NCBI GenBank assembly: GCA_032622095.1
Contig: CP136061.1
Location: 63,925,127 to 63,989,126 of the forward strand
Reading direction: 5' to 3'
Length of the DNA stretch: 64,000 nt
Source of the DNA: Siphonodentalium dalli
Taxonomy: Eukaryota; Mollusca; Scaphopoda; Gadilida; Siphonodentaliidae
A program made the position numbers and the translations under genes. The notes under the pieces were generated by a model. The model did not search any database, was not told where the DNA came from, and was given only the letters and a program-made list of their open reading frames with translations. This document shows, in pieces, positions 44,301-56,009 of this stretch (the first letter of the stretch is position 1; each line of letters begins with the position of its first letter).

Positions 44301-45577
44301 GACCAGAAGAGCCATATATTATGTTTCATCTCAGTTCCGTCTCAAAGTTCTACCCATTTTCTTTCAATAATATGGTCAGAATCACAAAAGAGGTTCTCCG
44401 CAAATTGTCATACTTTAAAATGAATTTGTCATGCCCCATACGGAACTGGGACAACCATAATAGAACATTTAATTGTCAGTTAATTATCTATCACGTATAA
44501 TAACCAAGTGAGTCACAATTTGCTACATTTTCGGATAACGCAGATAATAATGTTATATATATAATATTATAATGATATATGTAAACAATTTTTTTTTTAC
44601 CAATTTGGTTGCCATTTTGGAAGCCATCTTGAGCAATTTGGTCTATAAACACCATAGTGTGACACATTCAAGATAAACCAATACAATAAACACCTTTTAA
44701 TCCAAAGATAGTTACATATTACAAGACAAAATGGTCCAAACCTGAAAAGTAAATTTTTGCCGATATTTATGTCAAGTTTTTGAGAGAAAAGTCCAATATT
44801 TTTGGTGATGTCAGTGGTGGCAACAGTAACAATTAACCATGGTGCAGCAGACATGTTAGTATTCAATGTATAGAAGGCATAATAGCGAATTTTGTACATC
44901 AACCACAACTTGTAAGCGATTGCAGGGCACCCTAGGGCAATATTTATCATTTTCCATATTTTGGCGGCCATTTTGAGCCAAGAATTTTGGTTCCAGTGAG
45001 TTGGAATATTCATAGGTAATGGTATGCCTCACTTAATTGCAACCTTCTGTTCATTTCTTGTTGAAATATGACTAGAATCCCAGTTGTGATTTTTTGTAAA
45101 ATTTTATACCGCGTTCTATAAAATCGAATTTTTGAGGGATCACAAGCGGATAGGACCCCAATAATTGCATGTTTAATTGCTCCAATGATCAGTTAATATA
45201 CAAAATACAAAATAAAGTCATATTACTCAACCAGTTCCAAACAGCATGAACTGATTTAGAAGATATTTGAGAAAAAATGCCATATTTTCAACTTCCGGCG
45301 GCCATTTTGGTGGCCATCTTGGATAGTGAGTTTCAATTTTGGCCCAAAATAGTGTCATTATGTCTTAGCTTCATAAAAATATATACATTTTACTAGATTA
45401 GTCATGTGAATTTGCAACAAATTCCAAGTAACTGGTTTTATGTCTGGGGAAATCTGGGGGGGGGGGTATACTTTTTAGGGCGCTATAAAAAAATTGCTCA
45501 AGGCTGACAGATGGCCAGCCGATAAAATCTTGTTGTCGGATACCTGAATTTACAAAATCCGCAGAGAAAAAAACTTT
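41309..45577. mobile_element. 4.27-kb near-palindromic (foldback-like) element
   Basis: Left arm 41,309-about 43,050 and right arm about 43,830-45,577 are reverse complements with modest divergence. Paired landmarks include AAGTTTTTTTCTCTGCGG / CCGCAGAGAAAAAAACTT at the ends, ATGGCCACCAAAATGGCCGC, GGTTGTCCCAGTTCCG and CAACTGGATACAGGATGG. The inner arms and ~0.8-kb loop consist of diverged CCATACAGTCACTCC-type repeats. There is no transposase and no target duplication at the ends. Long open frames inside (for example 42,395-43,129 minus) follow the repeat and are not called genes. Confidence 0.88.
42640..44270. repeat. ~55-bp degenerate repeats inside the palindrome
   Basis: Units contain CATGACCATACAGTCACTCC, ATGTATACATATTCACCTCA and similar. 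On the left of about 43,050 they run in the opposite orientation to those on the right, continuing the arm symmetry. Confidence 0.8.
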
Positions 45578-45974
45578 ATACGCGAAAACAAGCATTCGTG
45601 AATTCCGGGTGTTTGGCGACCGGACTAGAAGGGCAGTATCATTGTTAAAATTGTATACATACATTGATGTAATTGAAATTAATGTCGACACTGGCAAGTC
45701 AATGAATACTTTCAAGACTCCTACCATGTCACTAATTAACAATGGAATTCTCGTTCCGGTCAAACTCTTCAATCCTGACCGGGATAGGTGTTAGGTATAC
45801 AACTAGCTGGCATTCACATTTTGACATTACCCTGTTTCATACATGCTGACTGGTTCTAAAATGTAATTTTGTGTGCAAATTGTAAGATTATATTACTTAG
45901 AAGATATATTTTTGTTTCTGAACTTCTGAAGAAGTTCCAGAGACAAAAAAATAAGTGCGACAACATGTTCTAAG
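45578..45974. other. Unassigned sequence right of the palindrome
   Basis: An open plus-strand frame (45,579-45,795) has a codon-like composition and ends near a donor-like GATAG|GTGTTA. It has no recognisable domain and its upstream part is the palindrome arm. Confidence 0.35.
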
Positions 45975-46130
45975 GTGTGGAAAATCACTGGTGAAGCATG
46001 CTTAGACTTTAGGCATATCGTAGCGATCAAGCAATGTTTTATTTTTAACAGGAAAATCATGATGTGTCCTTGGCAACACATGCAAACAACAAATTCAACC
46101 CATTGGATTTCTTATGAGACACTTTTAATT

Positions 46131-46251
46131 GAGTTGAGGCAGGAATGGGTTGTTTATAAAATGTTTCTGCCCATTGCCCTCGCCGACGGAGACACGGTCC
46201 AGTACACAGAAATTAATTGCTCACATTGCAAAAGCGGTACAGAAAATGAAA
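46131..46251 (+). CDS. Candidate exon of unknown gene
   Basis: Not recognised. An open stretch with GC-rich, coding-like codon use (LPIALADGDTVQYTEINCSHC) runs from an acceptor-like TTGAGGCAG|GAATGG to a donor-like GAAAG|GTACAA. It lies on the opposite strand to the phosphatase gene and within one of its introns. No partner exon was found; a CxxC pair might be part of a zinc-binding site. Low confidence. Confidence 0.25.
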
Positions 46252-47067
46252 GGTACAAAATTTTATTTATAGTTCAATTTCAACTTTCAAGTTCAAATAA
46301 AAATATAACTTAGTGTTTAGTTTAAACAAAATTTTACGTTTTGACTTTTTGGCTTGGTTTTCACACATAGCTTCAACTAGTACAGGGATCTAACACCTTT
46401 CTCAACCTGTGATTTGCCCCCATCTGCGATATAAAATAACAGCGTCTGTGGTGGCACTAAGTAATGTACAATGTACTGTTTCATACAGTTTGTGGAAATT
46501 GATAGATTCGATACTCGACAGATCTGCGACAGCCTGTGTCATTGTGGCCACAAGACCGTATTCACACTACACACATATATATGTACAGATATAATACAAT
46601 ACAGTGTACATTGATTCAGTATATTGGAAGAATTTATATTCAAAACTTTGAATGAATGCATGGTCAACATAAGTTTTTCTAGTTTTTCAAGTAAACAGTT
46701 TAAATTTTATTGATTACAGAAAGTGTTGAGATATTAGATAAGAGACATTTGCAACTTTGCAGCCTTAACACTTTAATGAAGCGAAGGCAATCATAAATTC
46801 TTTTTTTTTCAATCAAACAGAGAGTTTGGGAAGTCACTATGAAATGTCAGGAATCAGACATGGAACATGCAGTGTGGTGACGGAACAGAAGTACTTTTCA
46901 CAAGCACGATAAGTCTATTCTGTTAACTTGTGCGTGAAGTTTGCCACATGGTCGGCATTGATTGGAGTCTTATGCCAGAATAAGTGCATATTTGCTTAGT
47001 TCTGCTCAATGTTTATGAAATGAAATGAGGAAATAAATGGTATATCCAATATTCAAAATATATACAA
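46252..47067. other. Unassigned intronic sequence
   Basis: No exon, RNA gene or clear repeat was recognised. Confidence 0.4.
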
Positions 47068-50000
47068 ACTAGCAGATTAGCCCACCACTGGCGGGATTGG
47101 TCCCATGGTTTTGGTCGATCCATTAATTTTTGTTTTTCAAGGTAACCCCGTACAGGCACGCCGACAGCATGCTATCATTTGCGGGTACCCATTTCAAGGT
47201 AATGTTGGGTGGACAAAATAACCCGACAAAAATATTCCCCGTCCCGAGTTGACCATACATAACAAATTTCACGTCGATGTCACCGCTGATGACTGAGATA
47301 TCGCCCAAGGTCATTTGTGGGTACCTGATTCAAGCTCAAGGTCAACTCAGGCGGACAAACTGACCTGACGAAAATCTCCCCCGTCCCATGGAACCCCTAA
47401 GTACGAAATTTCGTCTCGTTATCCCCAGTTTCCGAGATAAACGCTCTTTAATAGTGACGCCTCATATACAAATGCTCATTAACAAACGCGATTAACCCAT
47501 CAATCCCCATTACGGTGGCAGTTGAAGGGAGAAGGAGTGGCCGCACGGGCTCGCGAATGGTCCGAGTGCACTGCCTGTCGGTTTTTACCCTTACGCAGCA
47601 AGATTGGGTTCAATCGGTCAAGCAGTTCTCGAGTCTATAGCGCACATATATACGGAAGTCTCAAAATATATAGTAGACTAGCAGGTTGGCCCGCCACTGG
47701 CGTGGTTCGTCTCATGGCTTTGTTCGAAAAAGCAATTGCAACAGCTTCCGAGACACGTATGCTGCACCTAGGTGTAAAATTTCGTCAAAATCCGCCAGTT
47801 TTACCCGATTTGACCTTGAATTGATCAGTAGGCTTCAATATTCGACACGGAAATTGACTGCCGTGGGCCACGGACTGCCGTAACAGTTGATAACATGTTC
47901 AAATTCGGCGGATCGGGCACGGCGGTCAGTCAAAAAACATAACGCACACGCTATAACTCCGGTATCACTAACGTACGCGGCATCGGAAGGGTCAGGTTAA
48001 CTTCCGCCTGGATTCACGTGGCGTGACGTAGTTCACAACCACGTGTATTTACCTCGAAAGTGTTAAAATTGCGTGACCGCGACACACACAATGGCCCAAT
48101 AATGGGCACGCATTCCCTGGAAATTCCCAGAAGTTATTCATAGGGAGGTCAAGTGACCAATTTTGAAATTTACTGGTCGCATTCGTCTGAGGAATTCTCG
48201 GCTAGATATTGTTACCAACATGACATATTTAAATTAATCCCGCCGTTCACCCCCATCACCAACGCGACATGTGTTGCTTTTTAAAAATAGGTCGATTGCA
48301 GTGGATTCGTAGAGATGACGAAATATGAGCGCGACAGAGAATATTGTTTGATCGAAAATATTTGAATTAATACGTCACAAGACTCGCCTTGATGCTGGCT
48401 AATAGTCATTTATCCCTGCTAGGTGTTGGGAATGTCGTCACACAATACGCTCATGTCTGGATACAGTCTTACATGCACACGCCCAGACCCAGACATAAGA
48501 ATCACATTACACACATACGCTTTTTATCAACTACACTGCGGATAGGAACGCTCTTTAACTATCAACACGATTAACCCCCGCAGTGCCGTTGACGGTGATT
48601 TTGATGATTGGGAGTGAAGAACGGGAGGTCGGAGCTTCTCCAAAATGCCGCGACGACCATTCCCGTGGGTTTTTACCCTTAGATTGGAAGTTTGGGCTCT
48701 ATCGGTCCAGCCGTGTTCGAGTCTATGAAGGACAAATATATATACGGAGTTCTCAAATTATATAGTAGACTAGCAGGTTAGCCCGCCACTGGCGTGCTTG
48801 GTCAGAAACATGACAATGTTTTATGTTTTGTTTGTGTTTTTCAATGAGTTAATATTGGGTTTTTCAATATTTTACCCGATTTGACCTTGAATTGATAATT
48901 TTCAAGGTCAAGGTCATGTCGGGGTCACAATATATAATTTGTGGGTACCCGTTTGAAGGTTAAGACTGACCCGATGAAAAATTCCCCCGTTCCTAGGAAC
49001 GACAGACATAAGAATGTTTCACACAATGCGACGTCGACGATCCCCGTGTGTTTTTACACTTATATACGAAGTTTGAGCTCACCTAGGGCGGAAAAACTTA
49101 CCCGATCCGCGTTCTTAGGAACACAACACGCTCCGCGTTCTTAGGAACACAACACGCTCAAGTCTATACACGCCCAGACCCAGAAGAGGTATGATTTTTT
49201 TTAACCTGCCCGTGGCCATTGAGCAGCCCATGACAGAGGTTGTCCACCCTTACGAGATGGTCAATAGTCCCCGCAAAGTTAATCCCGTCGTGAACCCCAT
49301 CCTCGCAAAGAGCGGACAGTCAATTAATCCCGTCGTGAACCCCATCACCAACGCGACGTAATTTTGTTTGGTATCATGTGTTGCGTTCTAAAAATAGGAA
49401 AGCACTTGTTCCCGTATAAATTTCGAGCGATAACGTTGCGTTTGCGTAAATACGAAATTGTGAGTGTTGGTTTGTAACCGGGATTTCTGAGAAGCATTAT
49501 GCCTATATCCACACTAACTACCTCCCCCCTAAGCCCTGACCTAAGTGTCATACATACTATAACAATGATGTTGTAAGAGTACTATGGCATCCAATAAATC
49601 TCCCGCATAGGAAACCACTCAATGTTCCCGTATATCTCTCTGCAGATGCTAATAACGTTGAATGGTAAACAGACGCTCTTTATAGCGATGCGTCAAAAAC
49701 AAACGCTCATTAACCACCGCAGTGCCGTTTTTTGTGACTGAGATTGGAGAACGGGTGCTGTGAGCTTCTCCAAAACGCGACCACGGCGGTGTCCGTGGGA
49801 TTTTACACTTATATACAAAATTTGCAGTCGTTTTCGATTCTATAAAGTACACACATATATATATACGGAAGTCTCAAAATATATAGTACTAGCAGGTTAG
49901 CCCGCCACTGGCGTGCTTGGTCAGAAACATGTGTTTATTTTTTTATATTTTTTGTGAATTTTAGCCCGCATCAGAAACATGACAATTGAATTTTTTGTTT

Positions 50001-50630
50001 TTCAATGAGTTAATTTTTTTGTTTTTCAATGAGTAAATTGTGCCTTTTTAATTTTTTAATTGAATTTTTTGTTTTTTTTTCTGGCGGAAAAATTTACCCG
50101 ATGAAATCCTCCCTTCCTAGACAGACAAGCATTCTTTGTTTGTTTTTTTTTTTAACCTGCCCGTACTCGTCCTAATGTCATGAAATATCTCTGCATAATA
50201 TTTCGAGCGATAACATTGCATTGAAAACAAACGTCTCTCTACGATAACATTGCATTGAAAACAAACGCTTCCCGTCGTGTCTGTCTGTTTCGAGCGATAA
50301 CATTGCATTGAATTGTCAGACTCCCGTCATACAGATAAGTAGATAGCGAAAACGACGCTCTTTATATAGACACTGCGGAAAACGAACGCTCTTTATATAT
50401 CAACGCTATTAACCCCGAAGTGCCGATTGCGGTGATTTTGATGATTGGGAAGGGAGAAGAGGTGCTCTGAGCTTCTCCAAAACGCGACCACGACGGTGTC
50501 CGTGGGATTTTACACTTATATACGAAATTTGAGCTCAATCTGTACACGCGTTTTGGATTTCATGAAGTACCCACATACATATATACACACACATATATAT
50601 ATATACGGAAGTCTCAAATTATATAGTAGA
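47068..50630 (+). repeat. Four tandem ~0.6-1.1-kb repeat units
   Basis: Each unit begins ACTAGCAGGTTAGCCCGCCA (47,068; 47,676; 48,769; 49,888; the first with two changes) and ends TACGGAAGTCTCAAAATATA plus TAGTA. Inside are GGAGAAGAGGTGCTCTGAGC, AGCTTCTCCAAAACGCGACC and GTGGGATTTTACACTTATAT. Units differ by internal deletions. No protein domain was recognised in their open frames. They look like a tandem cluster of one dispersed element. Confidence 0.88.
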
Positions 50631-51558
50631 TAGATAGATATCCCAATGCATTTTGAATCATATCGAATCTCGAACATTCATCGGAGTCTACGACTAGAGA
50701 ACAATGTTTTAAATCTGATCTGGCTTGTTGAATTTTCTCTGGAAAAAAGCTAGACACAGGTTGCTCTAACAACAATCCAGGGAAAATCCTGATTTGGTAT
50801 CCCTTTGATGTTTTTAGCCAGATTGCATATCAACCCTGGATCGTCCTGACCGACCAGTGTCTAGCACATCATATAAAACAGATCACAACAGACAAGTTGA
50901 CCATTGCCAGCTTGGGTATGGTGACATACATGTATTGACAGGAAGTGGAAGTTCCACAAAATTTTGGAATAAGTAGATTACAAAGATATGTATGAAAAAT
51001 TGCAGCAGGGGAATTGTGGAGATTGACAAAATCCCAATTCCTGATTTCAAAGGAAAACGAGGACAATATCACAACATATTTTCCAAGGAAAAAGATTATA
51101 GCATCTGATAGCATAGGGCATTTTGTGCTCAACGTATAAACCAACAAATGTTGGGTGTGAGAGGATACCAACTTACTACTGGATTCATCCATTCATTGTT
51201 ACCGGAGAGGACTGAGTAAATGATGCAAGTGATAGAGAGTGTGACAGAACACACTCATTTATACGGTCTTTATAATCTGTAATTGAAACTTCAAAACCAG
51301 ATATGCATCAGATTAGGAGTGGTTAAGCTGTGGCATAAAGGGAATCTGTAATTTAGTGGATGCAACAAACCTAATTTTCTCAAATCGAATGTTACCACAA
51401 AATTTATTCTACCAAAACTGATATGAGAAGTTGCCATGCGAGGTAAATGAATGGACAGACATTCACCCTCAATAGTCCATGCAATGATAGGTTGGGTTTG
51501 ATTACACAATTCAACCAAAAAGACCCAAAAGTTGTAGAATTATTTAATTACCAATTAC
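50631..51558 (-). pseudogene. Possible decayed PTP-domain copy in intron 4
   Basis: On the minus strand, 51,545-51,290 reads TFGSFW, then (after a one-base frame change) VELCNQTQPIIAWTIEGEC, then SFGRINFVVTF. This resembles the PTP order DFWxMVWExxxxxIIxL...C...YG.I.V. No acceptor precedes it and stops follow. A similar but weaker trace (NWDFVNLHNS, PKFCGTSTSC) continues toward 50,930. It might be an old duplicated exon set, but chance similarity is possible. Confidence 0.3.
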
Positions 51559-51678
51559 CTTACAAATGGTGAATTCCCTAATAATGAATGATGACATCTT
51601 TGCCTCAGACTTCAGAGAAACAACTATACTGCCATATGCTTTTGGTACTTTCTTACCCCAGTATCTAGCACAGCTTGT
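51559..51678 (-). CDS. RPTP exon 4: YW-G strand region
   Basis: Acceptor TTCACAG|ACAAGC and donor TGTAAG|GTAATT; exactly 40 codons, phase 0 to 0. It encodes SCARYWGKKVPKAYGSIVVS and ends SSFIIREFTICK, matching the CxxYWP...YGxIxV...xxREFxI core of PTP domains. Confidence 0.9.
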
Positions 51679-51689
51679 CTGTGAATTGA

Positions 51690-52500
51690 AAGAGAAAATG
51701 AAAATGTCAATGGCACTGTAGCTCAACTTGGAAAGGGGTAATTTGGTAAATGTTATCCATTGCAGTTAATTTAAAGATTAGGAATGAGGAAAGATAAAAA
51801 AAAGATTAGTCATACAATGATTTGACTGAATTTATGATTCAAATACAATAATTCCAATCATTCCTGTGAAATTTCAGAGATCCAACCATAAATGTGAGCT
51901 GAGTTATAGGGTGTGCTGAGATTCAAATTAAAAATGAGAATTATTCATATTTAATATCGCCTATGATCCTAAACATGCCTATAAATTTTCAAAACTTTTA
52001 ACAATATTCAGAAATATTCAATCTCTCCCATTTAGAGGTCACCCTGAAGATTCATATGAAGTTTTGTGACAATCGGATGAATATTGTGGCCTGTAGTGAG
52101 TGCCGAAGGATTGAAATTCACGATGGCTGCCAGTGGCCATGTTTTTGTCATTGAAAATTATTAAAATCAATAGCTCCAATCTAGAGATCACTCAGAAGAT
52201 CTATATGAAGTTCAGCGACTATCTGATTAGGGATGTGTCCTGTAGGGTGTGACTATCTGATTAGGGATGTGTCCTATAGGGTGTGCAAAAGGATTTAGTC
52301 ATGCTAAAATTAAATTCCAAGATGGTTGACAGAGCCATGTTTTTCATTGAACTAAAAATCGTTCAAATTCAATATCTCCCATCTACAAATGATCCTAAAA
52401 TGATGTCTGTAAATTTTCAAAGTATTCATCTCCTAGTATGTACATTTCTAAAACAGGAGCATTTGGAGGTCGAGTATGGGCGACCATTCGGTCGGAAATT
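51690..52500 (+). repeat. AAGATGGC-core dispersed repeat units
   Basis: Begins with the AAAATGTCAATGGCACTGTAG module, then diverged units with GAAGATTCATATGAAGTTTT, ACGATGGCTGCCAGTGGCCA and AAGGATTTAGTCATGC. A 30-bp segment (GACTATCTGATTAGGGATGT) is locally doubled near 52,215-52,280. Confidence 0.8.
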
Positions 52501-52509
52501 ACATGAAAT

Positions 52510-53000
52510 AAAAGTTAATGGTGGTTTGTGAAAACCAATAGTCTCCATTTTCAAACCAATAATCGTTCTTGGATTTAATAAGAGACAATTCCGTTTTAAT
52601 AGATATAGATTCATAATCAATGTTGACCGATGCAGAATTAATGTTCTATTTTAATTTAATAGTATTCATTGTTCAACTAATATCTAATAACAAACAATTA
52701 TTACAGCTATAGCATATTCAATAAACGTACATTCCATTTCAGTAGCCATATTTTCTTAATCAATAGACATATTTCAAACCAATAGACGATTTCCCACGAT
52801 CAATGATTATCGTTATCAAACTAATAGAACTTTAATACTGTCATTATTAAATTTAATAGATATAAATTATCACCAATGCACAATTAATGACTTTCTATTT
52901 CAATTCAATAGGTTTCGTAAAACTAATAACTACTGTAAAACTAAAAACTAAATGTAAATCTAATAACTAAATATAAAACTAATACCGGTAACTAAAACCG
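52510..53000. repeat. AT-rich region of loose 'AACTAATAG' motifs
   Basis: Short motifs such as TTTCAAACCAATAG, AACTAATA and TTAATAGATA recur at irregular spacing. It might be the decayed remains of short tandem repeats. No coding is visible. Confidence 0.5.
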
Positions 53001-53309
53001 TAATTAACACTAGAGGTCTCTGGTGGCTATGTTGAAGAAACTTTGTTCATGTGACGTCAGAAATATATAAATAAACATGGGAATTCCCAATGTCATGTCG
53101 TTGTGACGATTTGCAGTAGGTCCCTATTTGCGGAGGTCGCCGAATTCGCGGAGGTCCCCTAACATGGGCGAAATATGTTGATTTTAATGAGAGAACAGGT
53201 GCGTATACAGTAGCATGTTATATTTACGTCTCCGAAATATGCCGAGCTTTGCTCTTTAACATGTCTGAGACTATACAACACACAAGGCGCCTATTTTGTT
53301 TAAAAGAAG

Positions 53310-53428
53310 AAAATTAAATTTTATTTTTTTTTGGGATTGGGTGAGATTCGAACCCCGGCCCGTGATGGCGAGCGCACCTTGCGACTCAAAGTCCGATGTC
53401 AATACCACACGGCCACCGAAGCGACCCC
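53310..53428 (-). mobile_element. tRNA-derived SINE or tRNA retropseudogene
   Basis: On the minus strand the sequence starts GGGGTCGCTTCGGTGGCCGT, has an A-box-like TGGCCGTGTGGT and a perfect B box GGTTCGAATC, and ends in an A-rich run (CCCAATCCCAAAAAAAAATA). The anticodon and T stems pair poorly, so it is not a functional tRNA. The long variable region suggests a Leu/Ser-like ancestor. Confidence 0.65.
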
Positions 53429-53600
53429 AATAATAACAGTTACTGTTGGAATTACATTTTGAGATCTGACATAGAATTTCTCTTCCTAGTAAGTTTTATA
53501 TGGATTATGGTGTATAAAATAATAGATATCGATCGAGAACACCAGTCAAAAAAACTTCTATCAATTAATTACAATTTATTTAGAATTATTCTCATATAAT
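53429..53600 (+). mobile_element. MITE family B, left-end fragment
   Basis: TTTCTCTTCCTAGTAAGTTT, ATAATAGATATCGATCGAG and CTTCTATCAATTAATTACAA match the left half of the intact family B copy at 54,416. The right half is missing. Confidence 0.65.
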
Positions 53601-53888
53601 GGGACAGGAAAAAGGGGCTAATTTTATAACAGAATTATCATTTAGAAACATTTGGAGCATAGCAAGAGGGATAACTCTATCTTGTTAGCGACCTCCATCC
53701 TTTGAGAGGTTTCATCACACAAACTCGGCTGGACAAATAATATACCCAATCTGCAGTTTTGTCTGTGTTCTATACACACAACAAGCTATATGTAATCTCA
53801 AAATTGTGTTTTTTACATATTATCGTATTATAAAACTGTCATATTTAATGAGGGAGTGATTGTTTGATTTTGAAATAAAGCAACAAAC

Positions 53889-53986
53889 CTGAGTTGATCC
53901 TTCAGTGCTGCTCATCATAACAATAAGCTGACAATTAGATTCCCATACAACTGACCACAAGTCAGACAGGTGCCCTTCATCAGGAT
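53889..53986 (-). CDS. RPTP exon 3: WE helix
   Basis: Acceptor CATTTAACAG|ATCCTG and donor ACTCAG|GTTTGT; 98 bp, phase 1 to 0. It encodes DEGHLSDLWSVVWESNCQLI, then VMMSSTEGSTQ, corresponding to TxxDFWxMVWExxxxxIVMx of PTP domains. Confidence 0.9.
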
Positions 53987-54415
53987 CTGTTAAATGAAAG
54001 TTTCAACAACACTTAGGGTATAGTCATCACACATATTAAACCTAGCTGGGTAAGATAATATACACATGACCGTTAAGGGATATCAATAGAGTTGTCACGG
54101 TATAACCGGGTAATACTTGAAATGAGCCGGCATTATAGCAATTAGATATCTATACCGGTATATTTAATCTAAAATTATTCGGTTTCAATAAAGATGAGTC
54201 AATGAAAGATGGCAGGCTGACATATAGCTTAATCAAGTAAAGACTTAATCAAGTGGAAATGATCGAGAAAAGTGCCAAAACAGGATTAAGATACACCAGA
54301 TAGCTAAAAAACAAAGGTGTGTGTGTGATGAAGGAGAGGCTCGATATAAGATGTGAAAAATATTTTAGGAAGAAATTCTGACTAGAATGAGAAGAGGAAG
54401 CAAGAAAGTATTTAA

Positions 54416-54831
54416 AGATGATCTATCTCTTCCTAAATATGTTTTATATAGTTTCCAGTTATAAAATGATAAATATGAGTCGAAGACACCAGTCTGGAAA
54501 TGCTTCTATCAATTAATATTGATTTCATAGCGATAGTTTTCTTAATTAATGTGATAATCAATTGGGACAAATTTTTGTCATTATTTTTAGAATTTTTAGA
54601 TAAGAGTTATCCCCTATGCTATATGCTATGCTATGAACAAATGCGAGCTGTAAAATATCCCAAATTTAAAAATTTGTATATTATACCTGATTATACCTGA
54701 TACCAGAAAATTTGAAATAAAATCAATATTAATTGATAGAAGCATTTCCGTACAGGGGTCTTCGATTCATGTTTATTATTTTATACCCCGGAAACTTTAT
54801 AAAACTTGTTATAGGAAGAGACAGACCATCT
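54416..54831. mobile_element. TTAA-flanked MITE, family B, intact copy
   Basis: 416 bp with ~115-bp inverted ends (AGATGATCTATCTCTTCCT ... AGGAAGAGACAGACCATCT) and TTAA on both sides (54412-54415, 54832-54835). GTCGAAGACACCAGTCTGGA and its inverse are among the paired segments. No coding. Confidence 0.9.
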
Positions 54832-55240
54832 TTAAGTAAAGAGAGAAGACAACTGGAATTAGTTATTTATGAATCACTTTCTGGTTGTTTGCCAATAGTT
54901 GTGAATATATAAAGTTTAATAATAATAGTTTGTAAAAAGCCAGTAAGTCACTCAACCATTTCCACTCAAATAAAACAACAGAAAAAATTAAGTTCAGTCC
55001 TTAAAATTATCAAAATTATAAAGAGCTGGTATGTTCAACATAGACATTTAGTCATATTTAATATGTACCATAGATTTGTTTGAACATCGTCTGTATTTTC
55101 AGTTTCTCAATGCAGCAATGCATATTAGTCATGGTTCTAGACTACATTGAGATTGGATATGACTTAAAAGAGTTTATTGAAGCTAATCATATACATCTCA
55201 CATTTTGGCCTTGAAAGATTTTGAGGCAGATAATTCTTAC

Positions 55241-55302
55241 CTTGGGATAGTCACACAGTGAAATAACATTACTAACATTCTCCCATGGTGCCAAACATGT
55301 CA
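55241..55302 (-). CDS. Candidate alternative RPTP exon (phase 1 to 0)
   Basis: An open 62-bp stretch between an acceptor-like TTGAGGTCAG|TGACAT and a strong donor CCCAAG|GTAAGAA. Its frame reads TCLAPWENVSNVISLCDYPK. The WExxSNVIxL segment is close to the canonical WExxSxxIxML of PTP domains. It enters in phase 1 and leaves in phase 0, exactly like exon 3 (53,889-53,986), and lies immediately before that exon. It could be a mutually exclusive or decayed duplicate exon, shorter because the DFW part is lost. Confidence 0.4.
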
Positions 55303-55655
55303 CTGACCTCAAATCTCGCAATTTAAATATAACCGTGCTTGTAATTGTTATCGGCTTTTTAAAAAGACTGGATTCCATCCTCAAATGAGCTTAATGCGTG
55401 CACAACCAATGAAATAGCACTCAGTCTGAGACATGACAAATGGAATGAAGGGAACCCAACCAATACAGAAATAAAATCTGAAGTACAGTTCCACAGATGT
55501 AAATCTCATAAGATTATCATTGATTTTTAAAGAGATTGATCATATTGATGTTCTAATTCAAACATCCATGTGCAAACGCTTGACACATTAGCTGACAATA
55601 TCATGGTTGTTGCTTACGCATGTGAAAACTCCTAATATAATCTAAATTCACTTAC

Positions 55656-55692
55656 CAGCCATAGCTATATGGCTCCCCTCTCTATTGTAACC
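55656..55692 (-). CDS. RPTP exon 2: micro-exon
   Basis: 37 bp between ATATCACCAG|GGTTAC and ATGGCTG|GTAAGT, phase 0 to 1. It encodes GYNREGSHIAMA plus G, continuing YID of the previous exon as in canonical DGYxxxxxxIATQ. The IATQGP motif is degenerate (IAMADP). Confidence 0.9.
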
Positions 55693-55699
55693 CTGGTGA

Positions 55700-56009
55700 T
55701 ATAAAGAAGAAATTTTCATAATAACATGCATACAACAATTTACAATGACTAAAATGTCTATATACGGTTAGAATGACAATTTTTGTTTGGCAATTGTTTG
55801 TCTTATATCGCTGTACCCCAGTCGATAAGATTTCACTTTTCCGTGAGTTCATGGTTGACTAAGGATATATTTTGAAAGAGAAAGTCATAACATAATTTGA
55901 TTTTCCAAACGAGTAATCTTGCCAAGATTTAGAATCAATTGCTCAATTTTATTGTATGAATGAAGGAGAGAGATGAATGATTATGTGCACATCTCCTGTT
56001 CACTTAAAG
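55700..56009. other. Unassigned intronic sequence
   Basis: No repeat or further exon was recognised. Confidence 0.4.

Noticed and set aside
53338-53428. Functional tRNA gene
   Set aside because: A perfect B box is present, but the stems do not pair properly and an A-rich tail follows; a SINE or retropseudogene fits better.
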